A DNA stretch of 64,000 bases. Source: Pontederia crassipes (lineage: Eukaryota; Streptophyta; Magnoliopsida; Commelinales; Pontederiaceae). The stretch is from contig CM060195.1 in the NCBI GenBank assembly GCA_030549335.1, positions 43,654,991-43,718,990 on the forward strand, read 5' to 3'. Of this stretch, positions 37,101 through 49,700 are shown piece by piece. The position numbers were made by a program, and so were the translations under genes. How positions within the stretch are numbered: the stretch's first letter is position 1; every line of letters begins with the position of its first letter. The notes beneath the pieces were generated by a model. The model was given only the letters and a program-made list of their open reading frames with translations, was not told the DNA's origin and did no database searches.

Positions 37101-37860
37101 TCCATGAAGTAACAGACTGCTGTGGGTATTTCTCTTGTGCTTTCGAAGTACCTTGATTAACTGATGTAACAGTCCATGAAGAAGAATACTTTTTGGCACT
37201 TAAGTTCCTACACGCCCGATAGCAGTCCTCCTCATTGAACAAAGTGGTCCCTACAGGTCCGAAGGCTGGATTTTTACGTCCAGAGCTCTGTTCTTTGTTC
37301 TCCGTAACACCGTCTTTCTCAAAGAAATCGGGATCCGATGCCTTGGATTTGGCATTCGCACTTTTACGTCCAGAGCTCTGTTCTTTCTCCTCCATAACGC
37401 CGCCTTTCTCGAAGAAATCGGAATCCGATGCCTTGGATTTGACATTCTCCTTCTTCCAAGGGTCGATCAGAACCGAGTCCCTAAACTTGGAAGGCAACGC
37501 CTGAGCCCGCCCCCTGGATGACCTCACTACAGCTGGCCTAGCCCTTGCCACCGGCTCCGACGTTTCCACCTTGCTGGAATGAGGCAACGACACATCGGTA
37601 CTCAAAGATGAGGCCACGGCAGTGCTGCCGGCTTCCTCAAAGCCGCGCCCCTGCCTGAAACCGTTCGCGAGGTATAAATCCCCGGCACCGGATACTCCCC
37701 CGACCACCTCCTCTCCGAAGGTCTTCTCCGCGTCCCTCGGACGCTTCCGGCGGCCCTCCTCCTCCGCCACCTCGCCTTCGCCAGAAATGAACGCCGGCTC
37801 GTCCGCCTTGCACCGCTTCAAGCTCGGCATTTGGCACCTCAAACTGCGCTTAATGATCAT
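28116..37860 (-). CDS. histone H3K4 methyltransferase, ATX3/4/5 type
   Basis: Trithorax-like nuclear enzyme that methylates histone H3 lysine 4. I assembled 23 coding exons, 1,139 residues, all GT-AG and phase-consistent: 37860-36688, 36572-36517, 36424-36214, 35691-35575, 35449-35381, 35279-35214, 35094-35003, 34876-34784, 33388-33253, 32840-32753, 32593-32494, 32346-32222, 32041-31896, 31772-31668, 31438-31374, 31119-30927, 30647-30564, 30467-30411, 30327-30238, 29818-29732, 28694-28620, 28500-28400, 28206-28116. Domains: PWWP from about 339 ([19 protein letters not shown]), PHD about 486-580, extended PHD about 708-880 ([31 protein letters not shown]), SET about 997-1115 ([29 protein letters not shown]), post-[11 protein letters not shown]. 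No FYRN/FYRC, unlike ATX1/2. The start [17 protein letters not shown] resembles the family; an in-frame Met at 37902 adds 14 residues. Intron 8 carries a LINE fragment. Confidence 0.94.
33565..34027 (+). mobile_element. RTE-type LINE, 5'-truncated, in methyltransferase intron 8
   Basis: About 463 bp ending GTAGCCGACCCCACCTAGTG, then a (GTT)n tail. Flanks TTAATTAGTTTAAAA (33550-33564) and TTAATTAATTTAAAA (34028-34042) are a 15-bp target duplication with one mismatch. Conceptual translation shows the end of the reverse-transcriptase ORF ([36 protein letters not shown]) interrupted by stops. It lies antisense to the host gene. Confidence 0.9.
37038..37181 (-). repeat. 72-bp coding tandem duplication in methyltransferase exon 1
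   Basis: Two units starting at 37038 and 37110 encode [24 protein letters not shown] twice (24 residues). The reading frame is kept, in the linker N-terminal to the PWWP domain. Confidence 0.9.
37271..37450 (-). repeat. 90-bp coding tandem duplication in methyltransferase exon 1
   Basis: Two units of 30 residues built on KSKASDxDFFEKxGVxExKE and QSSGRK. In frame, in the low-complexity N-terminal region before PWWP. Confidence 0.9.
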
Positions 37861-37902
37861 CTCCTCGCCCGGAACCCCAGATTCCGGGATGCTTCGAATC
37901 AA

Positions 37903-39755
37903 CTCAAGTGAGCCCTAATTCCCCCAATATTTGGGGGAATCGAAAGGAACTCCTCCAACAATCACGGGGGACGCCGCATTAAGAATCCCACGCAAAGATT
38001 CCCAAATCAAACCCCACGACCGCAATCCTCCTCCTGCTGCTGCTGCAAAATTCGAAGATTTAGAGTTCGGAATTCGAGCACGAGAAAGGTTCGGAAGGAG
38101 GATTCGACGGAGGGCCCTTTTCTCGTTTGCTCCGAAGGCGAAGCCGAAGTGGGAAAGAACAAATTTTTCGAACGCACAAGGGAGGAAGTGGCGATTTGGG
38201 GGTTGTTGTGCCTCAAGGGTCGTATATAAGCGGAGGGAGAAGATAACGGGTCCGAGAACTTTGTATCCGGTTCGGGTTGCTCCTACTGGGAGTTTATTAT
38301 TTATTTTATTTTGTTTAGGCTCCAAATAACTTTTAGATTGTTGGGTTTGGAATCGGAAACAAGGCCGCCACGGGGTTATGGTGGCGGGAAAGGGGGAAAG
38401 AACAAGAATTTGGAGGAGGGAAGCAAAAAAATGGAAGAGTGAATTTTGGCTCTTTTTTTTTTGACAAAAATGATCTGGACTAATTTAATATTGGTGTCAA
38501 TTGAGAATGAATAAATTCTGGAGGGTTCATGAAATTGTAAGAATTAAATATATAATTATCATTCATTAATAAAATTATATAAAAAATACTTATATCATAA
38601 ATACAATATTGACATAAAAAATTAATTAATTGGAGTTATAATTTTCATTTATTTAAAATTCCGATGAGCGAGTCATTTCTCATTTTGTTATTTTATGTTT
38701 AATTTTTTGACTTAAAGATATCCGTTACACAAAATGTACCTGTCCTAAGTTGAATATTTTAATATAACATTAAGCAGTGATAATTACTCGATTACAATTT
38801 GCTTCTGTTCGATATTTTTGCATATATATTTTAATATACATATTTATTGCTCGATTACATATTTTTTGCATATTGATCCACAACAAACAGTGAGGGAATT
38901 GACCAATGTTTCGAAAATATTCCTACATTTTAAATTTTCATGAATAGAAACCAAAAAAAGTGAAAGATGCGTTATTTTATTTTTGTTTATCTAATAAAAA
39001 TATCAAGCTCTTATGTATCAATGAGCCGAAAATAGGAGTGTAAGAAAAGTCTGACCAACTTGAAAACTTTATTCGATCTGAAAAAATTAAAAAAAAAATC
39101 GAAACTTACGAGCTCGAGTATCGTTTAAGATAGTTTTTAATAAATTAAAATTCATCCGCTAAAGTTAAGTCCCTTTCAAAAAAATTGCAAGAATCCGAGA
39201 AGCCCATTTTTTATTTATGATTTCTTATTTGTATAATAATTCATATGTTATCAATTGTTTTATTATAGATATAATATATTTTTTATAAAATTTTATACTT
39301 TTCTATCACATTATCAAACTCTAATTTAATTTAATTTTTTAGTAGTGTATTTTATATTTAATATAAAATTATTTTTTGTGTTAATTTTAGTTTATTATAT
39401 ATAATTATAAAATATATTTATATAAAATCAGTGTCATATTTTTGTATAAAATTTCATACTTTTTTATCACATTATCAAACTCTAATCTAATCACTTTAAA
39501 ATTTTAGTAGTAATATTTAATATAAAATTAATTTTTATATTAATTTTAGTTTATTATATATAATTATAAAATATATTTATATAAAAGTAGTGTCCCAAAA
39601 AAATGACGATAAAATATAAATAAAATTTTAGTTTTTATTTTAAAAAATGATTTTAGGATGGTTTTTATTTTAAAAAACAATCCAAAAAATCAATTTTTTT
39701 GGGATAAAAAACTAACTCAATTACTTTCACCCCCAGACACAAAGTTCTTTTGTAT
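37903..39755. other. upstream region of methyltransferase, then AT-rich DNA
   Basis: 37903-38330 is moderately GC-rich and probably holds the promoter and 5' UTR of the methyltransferase gene. The frames in it on both strands show no recognisable domain. From about 38450 the sequence is AT-rich with no feature; a block near 39220-39430 recurs imperfectly near 39440-39590. Confidence 0.5.
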
Positions 39756-39758
39756 TGA

Positions 39759-40671
39759 GGGCCCGTTTGGATGTCCCAATTTCCATTGGAGTGACAAGAT
39801 TTTTTTGACTTGTTGTCTTTAAACGAAAATTTTTCAAAATGTCCGTTTGGGTGGAAAATGAATAGATTAAAATCCAATGGAAATTGGTTCATTCCCGAGG
39901 GAAATAAAAATGAGGTTCAACCTCATTTTTCTTTTCGGAGTAGTCACGTCACAACGTCATGACTTCGACTCATCTTTTTTGTCTTCTGCAATATCTGTTT
40001 CCTCTTCGCTTCATGTCACGAGCACACTTCGACTTTTTTTTTTCTTCTACAATATCTATTTCATCTTGGCTTTCTCCTCTATGTGTATTATCTTTTTTTT
40101 CTCCATTCCGCAAACCTCGCCTCCTTCATCAACTATCTTCTGCAATATTTGTTTCTTCTTCACTTCCTCCTCTCATTTTTTTTTCTTTTTATTCGTTCTC
40201 GAGCGACTTCTCTCTTAGTTTTTTGGTACTTTTTTCTCATTATGCAACAACCTCTTTCATCTTCTCCTCGGGCTCACCCTCTCCATCTCCTCCCCAATAT
40301 CTCTCTCTATATTTTTTCTTCCCCTCCTTTTTCTCTTTTTATTCATTCTTCAGCAACTTCTCTGCTCTTCTGTCCTTTTTTTCTTTTTTTTTTCTCATTC
40401 TACAACAACTTTCTCCCTTTTCTCCTCACACTCGCCAATATAAATTAAGAATATAGATTTATATCTTTGTATATATTGAATAAAAATGGATTTTTTTTTC
40501 AGATTATGACTTTTTAGTTTTATGGAAAACTTTCACTATTTTGAATACCCAAACATATGAAAAAAAAATTTCTCATGGAAAGAAAACAAAGAAAGTCAAT
40601 TTTTTAAAAGTAACTTCCACAAGGAATTTTTAAAACTTTGAAAAAAATTTTCTATTTCGCCAAACAAGACC
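39759..40671. mobile_element. Tourist-like element with TGA target duplication
   Basis: Left end GGGCCCGTTTGGATG and inverted right end GGTCTTGTTTGGCG form a short imperfect inverted repeat, with TGA on both sides (39756-39758 and 40672-40674). The interior includes a long CT-rich stretch (39960-40440) whose Ser/Phe-rich frames I do not regard as genes. Superfamily assignment (PIF/Harbinger) is tentative. Confidence 0.5.
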
Positions 40672-40674
40672 TGA

Positions 40675-43600
40675 AAGTTTATTTTGTTCCAATGGAAATT
40701 GCACGGTAGCTGACTTGGCACGGGATCCAACGAATATTTGCTGATTGGTCACGGACATACTCTAGAAACATCATTTGTGTATAATCATACATTTAAGTAG
40801 CATACTAAGTAAGTTTGGATGTCCATTTAGTGATATTTGTATATAGTAATTAATATTTCGGTTAGTACATAATGATTACTTAATTATCGATAAATTTTAC
40901 AAAATAATTATATAGAGTTATTATGAATAAATCATAAAATTTCTAAATATTATAATATATATATAAATAGAATTAAGTAAGCTTAATTATGGTTAAAATA
41001 CTTAGTTATGACAAAAAAATGTGATTGGTCATCACTTAAGTTCCAAGCAGCTGAAGTAGACAGATGAGAGCTGCTCAAAGGGATATTTTTTCAAATCACC
41101 ATAAGACCTCAGAAAATTCTGAAAAAACTATATAAGTCACTTAACGTTATTTTTCACCGTAGAAAAATTACCAGAGGAAGAACTCGAGCGAACCGACTTG
41201 GAAAAATCGGGAACTTCGGCTGTTCCAGGTGAGTTTTGATCCGAAAAATTTTCTTCTGATTTAGAGAATCATTACTTGGTGATAACAAACTATAAATTAT
41301 GAAATTTTGTATGATTCATCCATTCGAAATTAGCTTTCCATGACCTCTTGAATCAACTAAAAAGGAGTTTTATAGAGTAAGTTATGAACTTACATTCGCA
41401 AGTCACTCATCGTGTCCTGAGTCTGATACAAGTTCCATTTGTAAATTAGGGGAACGGTTATAATAGAGTGAATTATGGTTTAAAATTTGGATATGCTTAA
41501 ATAGATATTCCAAGAGTTTGGTGAGAGGTGGAATCATCTTAGTTGAACTTGTATTTTGGGATAAATTAATTTTTCATTTCATAGTGATGCTTCTGTGAGA
41601 TTCCAGGACATTGACAGATTGCGACCCGAATTAACTATCTTTGTTATAAGTCTATATAGCGAGTTAAATTCTCTAATTTTATGACAAAATACTAATGAAG
41701 TCTAGTTTTCTAAAAAATTATGCCCTAGTTAAATGGACAAGTACGAAGAAACATATAAATCAATATTTCAGTGACATACAGTCTGCCATGGCACAAACCT
41801 TATGTCAGATTGCTTAGGATGTCCTGACTTACTCACTTTGTATTTAATAATGTTACTTGGGGGTTGAAAACCTTAGTATGTATAGTTTCTAATTAATATA
41901 GAAACATAAGATTTTCCCATGTGGTTAAGAAGTTATGAATTATTGATTGACAGAAATCCTGAAATAAGACATAGTTAAGCTTTGGGGAAATAAAAAGTTC
42001 CAAGTGTGGAATAACTTATGAATATAAATGTCTGAGGCTAAAAATTGATAATAGAGGAGATTATATGCATTTTAGGGTGCATAATTATTCATACATCATG
42101 AGCATGCATTGCATATTACCTTACTAGTGATTGAGAAGTAAAAAGACATTATTGTTTGTAGGAAAACCTCAAGTTGCAAGTGAAATTGAGGAAATCTAAT
42201 AAACCTCCTTGAAGTGATAAAGTACAAGGTGAGTGGGTAAATTTACAATATAATAAAATGTTATATGTTAATTCTATTATTTATTGTATTACCTCAAGCA
42301 ATAATTATTATTTTTATTATTGAAACATATCTTGCACTATGAAAAGTATTTATGATATGATTCAAGGATTTCATATGAGATAAAGTAATATCTTATACAA
42401 AAATATTTTCAGGGAACAATGCTTGTGAAGTGAAAATAAGTTTTATTTGATAATGATATGAGATTATGACATGTGTATTTTGATATTGTTAAACTCCATG
42501 TGTTCATTAGTCATGTGATTTGAAAAAAGTCTTTGGGACCGCATTCGATATACATGAACCTTTAGGGCATATATTGAGTGTATTTGCCTTTTGGGGGCTG
42601 CTCTGCGTGCACGTTTTGACCCGTGATATGTTTTGTGTATCTGAAAATCATGATTGGATGGCACACAATCATGATTGAGATACGTATTGACACATGATTT
42701 GCTCTGCATATCTGAGACTCTTGATTGTGAAGCTCTGCTTAACTGTATGACACAATCATAGCGGGATACATATTGACCCATAATTTGCTCTGTGTATCCG
42801 TGACTCTTGATTATGAAGCTATGCTTAACTGTATGACACATGATCATAGAGGGATACATATTGACCCATGATGAGTATGTGCAATGACACATGTGTGGAG
42901 TTTAAATATGAAAATTATGATATCTTGAGCTACTTTTATGTCTATGAAAGTTCATATGATTTGACAAGTTATACTATATGTGTTATGTTTTAAATATTTT
43001 CTCATATGAAATAAATGTGATTATTTAAAGGATATATGCACTCGTATTGTTCCTCTATGTCATACTTTTATTCCACTCACTAAGCAAATGATTGTTGCTC
43101 ATAATATCCATTTTAAATTTTTCAGATACTCGTAAGTTTTTGAGTTGAGTTGACTCGGAGCTTGTTTTGCTGCACATAGAAGAGGTCGAGCGCTGGAGCA
43201 CTTTAATTTTCCTTCATTTTTTTAAGCATGCATATGTAATGGATAGTCTTAGATGTTGTAATTAAGTTTGTGAAAAAAAATTTCTAAGGTTGTATAAGAC
43301 TTGATCCCGTGGGGTTATATGTGAGATGGTTTGTGAAAAAATATAATGACAATATGTGAATTTCCTATCTTATAACTTTTTGTGAAACTTTGATGATTAT
43401 ATATGTGTCTTTTGTATGTATTGACAAATAACATAAGATAAGTAAGGGAGGAGATTTTATCGATTTTATTTTTGAAATTGCTAAACATAGTTAAGAATAT
43501 GATAATTAGAATTAGAACATAGTCACGGAGTTGGGTGTGACAGTCAACGCCAAATGGTGCGAGGCTGCCCAACAACTACTGGGCATGGTCTGCCATGGGC

Positions 43601-44146
43601 ATGACGAACACGGGCTCAGCCCGGCTCCCACTCGCGAACATAATTTTTATTATTATATAGTTAAACTTTGATCATTGTATTATAAGTTTTATTACTATAC
43701 TATACATATATTTAGGGAAAAATGAAATGTTAAGCGTTTTTCGTATGAAGCACATGTCAACCAATTTTCTAGATACTTTTATTTTTGTATATCTTTTCTT
43801 TACTAATAGTAGATGATCATTCATGATAATAAAAATATAATATAAAATTATTATATCTATGATGAAAATAGTAATGTGCATAAGTTCGTAAAAAATAAAA
43901 ATTATGAATATAATTATTGTTGATGATTTATATCATATTTTTGTTAAAGAAAATATCGAAAGAAATAAAAAAATATATATTTAAAATCCCTTAACACGTG
44001 CTTCACATAAGTGTTTCACAAGTTCATTAAACTCATATATTTAAGTATATCATAAATTTTATAAATATATTACATATAAAACTACTTTTATTATATATCC
44101 AATAATTATTATATCGTATAGAGGAAAGAGGCGCTGCTTAGCACCC
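40675..44146. other. intergenic, LTR-like repeat sequence
   Basis: No gene seen. Contains an LTR-like segment (listed separately) from about 41000 to 43542, a short GC-rich stretch (43543-43640) and AT-rich sequence to the next element. Confidence 0.5.
41000..43542 (+). mobile_element. LTR-like sequence (possible solo LTR of a Gypsy element)
   Basis: A TATA-like CTATATAAG at 41128-41136, a transcript-like AT-rich body, and a right end TTGGGTGTGACA at 43542 resemble a long plant Gypsy LTR. About 87-bp tandem units (42600-42890) recur with GATACATATTGACCCA-like motifs at 42677, 42763 and 42851. I found no 5-bp target duplication and no internal retroviral domains, so both borders and the class are tentative. 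Confidence 0.35.
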
Positions 44147-44777
44147 TGTGCTAAGCAGCCTGCGGAGCGCATCTTGGGCCGTCGGATCGAGATCCGACGG
44201 TGCACGTTTTTTTTGACATTTTAATCTTCATCGTCGATGGTGTCTTGGACGGGCGAGATCGATTGGAGGTGGTATTGTCGGAGGTGGCCATCGAGGAGGG
44301 CGAGGGCGTACTGGAGGCGGCAATTGCGGTGCAGCGGACGGTCGATCTCGACATTGGAGAGAGGGCGAGGGGGAAGTGGAGGTGGCGGCGGCGCAGCAGA
44401 GGCGGCAAGGGCGGCATCGATCTCGACGACGATGGCGATGGCGCAGGGCGACGACGGCGTCGATCTCGTCGGCGACGACGTTGAAGGCGCCGAGGAGGGC
44501 TAGGGCGAGGGCGAAGCGGAGGAGGCGACGACAGTGTTGGACACGTCGAGGAGGAAGAGGCGGCGTCGCGACAGACGATCGGAGATGGTGAGAGCGAGGA
44601 CACGACAGCCGGCGATCGACGAGGAGGTAACGGGGAGGAGGGAGCAGATGGAGGCGGGCGGGGAGGATGGGCGGAGGGGGGCGGGGCGGAGGTGAGAACG
44701 AACACAGAAAAAGAAAAAAAAGGGCCGTCGGATGTCATCCGACGGCCCAAGATGCGCTCCGCGGGCTGCTTAGCACA
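44147..44777. mobile_element. GC-rich Mutator-like non-autonomous element, about 40-bp TIR
   Basis: The ends share TGTGCTAAGCAGCC and GCGGAGCGCATCTTGG with only one or two changes, followed by GGGCCGTCGGAT and a short palindrome (ATCCGACGG) at each end. The interior is GC-rich; the arginine/proline/serine-rich frames on both strands lack any domain. No 9-bp target duplication was found. A CACTA-independent MULE is the best guess. Confidence 0.6.
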
Positions 44778-45039
44778 TATTTTTTGTTATTCTTTATTAG
44801 TCCAAATCTCAGGGTAAAAAATGTGGCCATTTTTTTATTTTCTCTGATTTAATACCTATAACAAAAAAATGGCACCTCGATCTAGTCGGATTGAGTTGGA
44901 CTAAAATCGTGTGGGGTTGGTCAAAGTACCTACCGGAACGACTCAACACGACATTATTTTTGGGTTGTACTAATGTGACACGATTTGAAACACGGTCAAA
45001 CCTGAGTAAAAACCATCTTTACTTCACTACAAACACCAG

Positions 45040-45770
45040 TAAGACGAAAAAAGTTTTTTTCCTGTGACATCCTTGAACTATAAACTTTTTTTGGACCTAT
45101 GTCCACAAATGACTTTCGAATATTTCACTCACATCTCTTAAACTATGTCATTTTTTCCACTTAAGTTCATCCATAATCTTTCCCATTAATTATACTCTTT
45201 TTTATTTATGAAATGACTAATATGTCATCGCAAAGTTTAGATAATTGCTTGAGAGAAGGAGATGGCAGCACCTCGTCAGCGCAAAACATCGACACGGCAC
45301 AGAAGGGGAGCGTCGCCCCCCTTCACTAGCGCGACAGAGCGGGGCATGGCCGGATGGCCCCCTTCTCTCTCGCGTGCGCCGAGGATAGAGAATACGCCCC
45401 ACTATGTCACTCTGGCGAAGGGGCCGACGCCACCCTTCTCTTTCATCGGTGTCGCTCAACGAAGGGGACCAACACCCTCCTTTGTCACATCGACGCTGTG
45501 CGCTGGCGAGGTGTTGTTGCCTCCTTCTCTCGCTACAACGTCGGCGAGGTTACACCGGATAAAGCAATTATCTAAATTGTGCGAGGGCAATTTGGTCATC
45601 TCCAAATAAAAAATATATATATCAACGACAAAGTTAAGGGAGTTTGACCGATGAATTTAAATGGACAAGTGGCATAAATTAGTAGCGGAATATTCGAAAA
45701 GTTGTTGGCAGACGCAAAAAAAGTTCATAATTCACGGAAGCTCAGAGAAAAAAACTCCAAAAACATAAGA
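45040..45770. mobile_element. Mutator-like element with long inverted ends
   Basis: About 130 bp at each end are inverted copies with many mismatches: on the left GTCCACAAATGACTTTCG then CACTTAAGTTCATCC, and inverted on the right GCCAACAACTTTTCG then CACTTGTCCATTTAAATTC. They enclose a GC-rich core at 45255-45600 that may be captured host sequence I do not recognise. Target duplication not found. Confidence 0.5.
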
Positions 45771-47189
45771 AAAATTCGTGGAACGAAGTTATATTTATTC
45801 ACTCAATTGATGCCAAAGACCAAGTATCGTAATGAAAGTTAAAGTTCGAAATGTAGTCTAATATTTTTTCCTTAAAAATGCATCACTTTTTTATATATAT
45901 TTATTGGTGTAATTAAATATAAATATAATAATTTTATGTTATTATTGATATTAGATTACAATTTTTTTCGATAGTTAGATAACATTTTTTTTAGGGTTAT
46001 TTCCATACACCGCCCATAAAACTATCACGATTTTTCACATCTAACCCCAAACTACGAACTTATTTCTTTGGGTCCCTAAATTATCGCGAATTTTCCAATT
46101 TGAGCACTTCATTCATTTTTGTCAACTTTTCTATTAAGTCCATTTTTTCCATCTATGAAAAGTAAAAAATACCCCCTCTCTAATCTTTTCTAAATTTTAA
46201 AAATTTAAAATAAAAAGGAAAAAAGAAAAACAAGGGTTCGTTAGTTGGCGCCGACAAAGAGTTTTCCTACTACTTCTCCCTTCTCCGCTGCCGCCCTTGT
46301 TGACATGCCCAAGTCGCGCCAGCCGCGAGGAGCCTCCGACGGAGGTAGGGATGACACCCGCCGCTGTTCAGGGCAGGGGACACCACCCCCGCCCCCAACT
46401 CCGCCACGAATTCCCGGTCTGGGGGAAATTTTATTCCCTGCCCCGATCCCCGCGGGGAACCCGAGTCGTCGAATTTTTTATTAAATAATATGAAAAAAAT
46501 TATAAAATAACCAACTATTATAAAGTATTCATGCACACAATCTACAACATAAAATTCGAATTTTGACACAAATTCTATGACAACATATATTTCAAATTAT
46601 ATCACAACACAAACTTTAAATTTGATACAAGTTTCATAACATAAAGTTTAAATTACAACACGAAATATTTTAACAACATTTATAAAAGTTCAATAAGAGG
46701 ACATTCATCATTTCTCTTCATTTCATCCTTCACCAATTTGCAAAGTTTCCTACAAGTTAATAAAAAAATGATTAGTAGAATAAATCTAAATTGAATAAAA
46801 TTAAAAAATGATAAAAAATTACCACAAGTCCACAACTTCATCATTCAATCATCTACATCTTCATCTTTGTTGAACACACTTTCCACCACAACATAATTTT
46901 CAAATTCTATCTTAACATAAAGTTAAAATTACAACACCAAATATTTTAACATAAAATTTTCACCATAAGTTTCTTAACATAAAGTTTAAATTACAACACC
47001 AAATATTTTAATAACGTTTATAAAAGTTCAATAAGAGGACATTCATCATTTCTCTTCATTTCATCCTTCACCCATTTGCAAAGTTTCATACAAGTTAATA
47101 AAAAAATGATTAGTACAATAAAATTAAATTGAATAAAATTAAAAAATAATAAAAAGTTACCACAATCTCATCATTCAATCATCTACATC

Positions 47190-49345
47190 TTAATCTTCGT
47201 TGATTGTGTAAAAAACACATTTCCATTAAAAGAACCTAACAAAAAAGCATTGTTAGTTTAAAAAAAATGACACATCATAATTTATTAAATGAATGATAAA
47301 TTGTAATATTTTAATATATTATGCAATCAATCTTGATAACACATCAATGCTTCAATAGTGTCTTCTTTCAATCTACTACGGTGTGTACACGACTTCCAGT
47401 GCTAAATGCGCATTCTGAAATAACTGTAGAAATGGGAATAGCTAAAAAGTCCATTGCAATCTTTTGTAGAGTTTGGTACTTTAATCCAATTTATTTTCAA
47501 TAATCCAATATGTCAAAGATTCCATCATTTGACTTAACAATTAAAACAGACTCTTATAAATAACTTTCCAATTCTGATTTCAAACTATTTTGTGAAGAAA
47601 TCTCAATTACAAAATCAATATAAGCACACTCCCATTTTTTTCGATGGAGGACCCATTTCTATTATAACTGGAGATGAAGAATTAACAAGTGCACTTCTAG
47701 CATCATTAGCTTGATATTCAATAAGCAAATCTTCACACAATCTTTTTACCTTCTCCAATTCATTGTTGCTTTGGCTTCTATATAGCTTTGGAAAAAAATA
47801 GTTCAACAACTTCATTTTATATCTTGAATCCAAAATAGCTCCTACTACCATCACTTCATTAATTTTTTTTCAATACTTGTCAAATTTAGAACTCATACTC
47901 AAAGCCATCACTTGAATAACTTCATTAGGAGAAGAAAGTCATTCATCCAAAGCAATTCTTATTTCACAAACTTTTGGAAAAAAATTTAAAGTTGAATAGT
48001 TGAAACCAGAAAATAGTTCAGTTATATCATAAAAAACTTTCAACTTATCACAAACTTCAAATACCATTACCCAATCTTCGAAACTTGGGTAATATTTGCA
48101 TTCATAATCACGTTGCTTTAAACGATCAAAAACATCTTTATATGGTAAAGCAGAGGCCATCATCAAATAAGTAGAATTCCATCTAATTCTGCAATCTTGC
48201 ACAAGTTTTTTGGAATAAGCAACATTCAATTATCTACATGTATCAGCAAATCTTTCTTCCCTTTTGGGTGTACCAACCCAAAAACTAACACATTCTCTAA
48301 TCTTTTCCAAAGAATCTTTAATTTTAGATAACCATCTTTGACAATCAGATTCAGAATATGAGCACAACATCGCATATGAAATATTATTCCTTTCAAAATA
48401 AAAGAAGTTGAAGGAATCTTATCAAAAATCAAAAGAATTATGGCATCATTGGTTAAGCAATTATCAACAGTTAGAGTTGATACATTTCTATCCAAATTCC
48501 AATCATATAAACAATTCAAAAGAAACTTCGAAAGCCCTTCGGCATTATGCGGTGCCGGAACATAAAGAAACCTATAAGAATAAAAATGATGCATGTTAAA
48601 ATTTATAATTTCAAAATTATATAATAAACATAATATCAAGAGTAATCAATTAATTACCTCACAAGTCGGTGTTGCAAAGTCCAATTGTCATCGATAAAAT
48701 GAGCTGTAATGGCCATATAACCTTTATTTTGATTGTTAGAAGTCCACATGTCAGTAGTTATTTCAATACGACTTGAATTCCTTTCAAGAATATTTGATGT
48801 CTTATCCTTCTCAATTCCAAATAGCTTCATAATATCACTTTTTATAGTATTACGAGAAACCACCTTGAATAAAGGTTGCATATCACCGCAAAATCGTCTA
48901 AACCCAACATGATCAACTATAGAAAGAGGATACTCATGAAAAACAATCATATTTGCAAGTTCCTTCCTTACAATATCTTGACTAAATGAATAATTACCAA
49001 CAACAAATGTATCACCTTTATTGTCTAAAGTTGGTAAATTTTTTAAAGTTGCTTGTTTTGGTCCTATTGTTGTACGAAACTTATAAATTCTTAGATGATC
49101 ATGCAAATGCGAAGTTTCATTTTTTGTATCACCATAAATATTCTTTTGACAATACTTGCATATTGCACGAAAATTTCCATCAATTAATTCTCTATGATAA
49201 TGACTCTATGCTTGAGAAGTTAAACCTTTTTTGTTTGGGCTTCCTTCTTTCTTCTGATTTTCATTTTCGGAACTTGCCGGAGTATTCTCGGATTGAATTG
49301 TATTGGTTTCGACTGGAGTGATAGATTGATTATCCGCTCCATCTA
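47190..49345 (-). pseudogene. hAT transposase remnant
   Basis: Same layout as the transposase at 14887-17195. Recognisable blocks: CKYCQKN of the BED finger (about 49150), NYSFSQDIVRKELANM, ITTDMWTSNNQNKGYM (about 48740), FLYVPAPHNAEGL, LTVDNCLTNDAI, CRIRWNSTYLMM, ALPYKDVFDRLKQRD, DSRYKMKLLNYFFPKLY (about 47810), then a decayed C-terminus to about 47325 and a last-exon remnant near 47190-47240. Multiple frameshifts and stops; for example TAG replaces the Trp of the SEAWTHFH position near 49206. Clearly inactive. Confidence 0.9.
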
Positions 49346-49429
49346 TTTCTGCAAAAAATTAAATTAATTAAAATGTGAGTAATTAAAAAATTACAAAAAA
49401 ACTAAAAAAAAATGCACAGTGCGCAAAGG

Positions 49430-49700
49430 TGACTCACCTCTACGCACAGTGCAGAGGAGTCACCTCTACGCGTAGTGCGCGAGGTGATCACCTCTGTGCG
49501 CAGTGCGCGAGGTGATCACCTTTGCGCACAGCACCTCGCGCACTGCGCGCAGAGGTGATCACCTCGCGCAGAGGCGACACTGTGCGTCACCTTTGCGCGC
49601 AGTGCGCAGGTCGACACTATGCGTCGCCTCTGTGCGCAGTGCGCAGAGGTGATCACCTCTGCTCACCGCGCAGAGGCGATTTTGCGACGGCGATGGCGAA
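49430..49700. repeat. palindromic GAGGTGATCACCTC array in hAT leader
   Basis: Short repeats of GTGCGCAGTGCGC-like and CAGAGGTGATCACCTC-like sequence. The perfect 14-bp palindrome GAGGTGATCACCTC occurs three times and once with one change. Next to it, 49840-50280 is a trinucleotide-biased array (CGACGACGATGACC-like, CCCCTCGACCATGATGACG-like). The long frames here are repeat artefacts. Confidence 0.8.

Noticed and set aside
39877-40456. Ser/Phe-rich frames in a CT-rich stretch
   Set aside because: Low-complexity sequence inside a Tourist-like element; three overlapping frames are open with no domain.
41000-43542. Complete LTR retrotransposon
   Set aside because: No second LTR, primer-binding site, gag or pol sequence and no target duplication found; only an LTR-like segment is claimed.
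44151-44750. 199-codon minus-strand frame rich in Pro, Ser and Arg
   Set aside because: It spans the whole GC-rich transposon-like element, has no domain, and other strands and frames are open too because of base composition.
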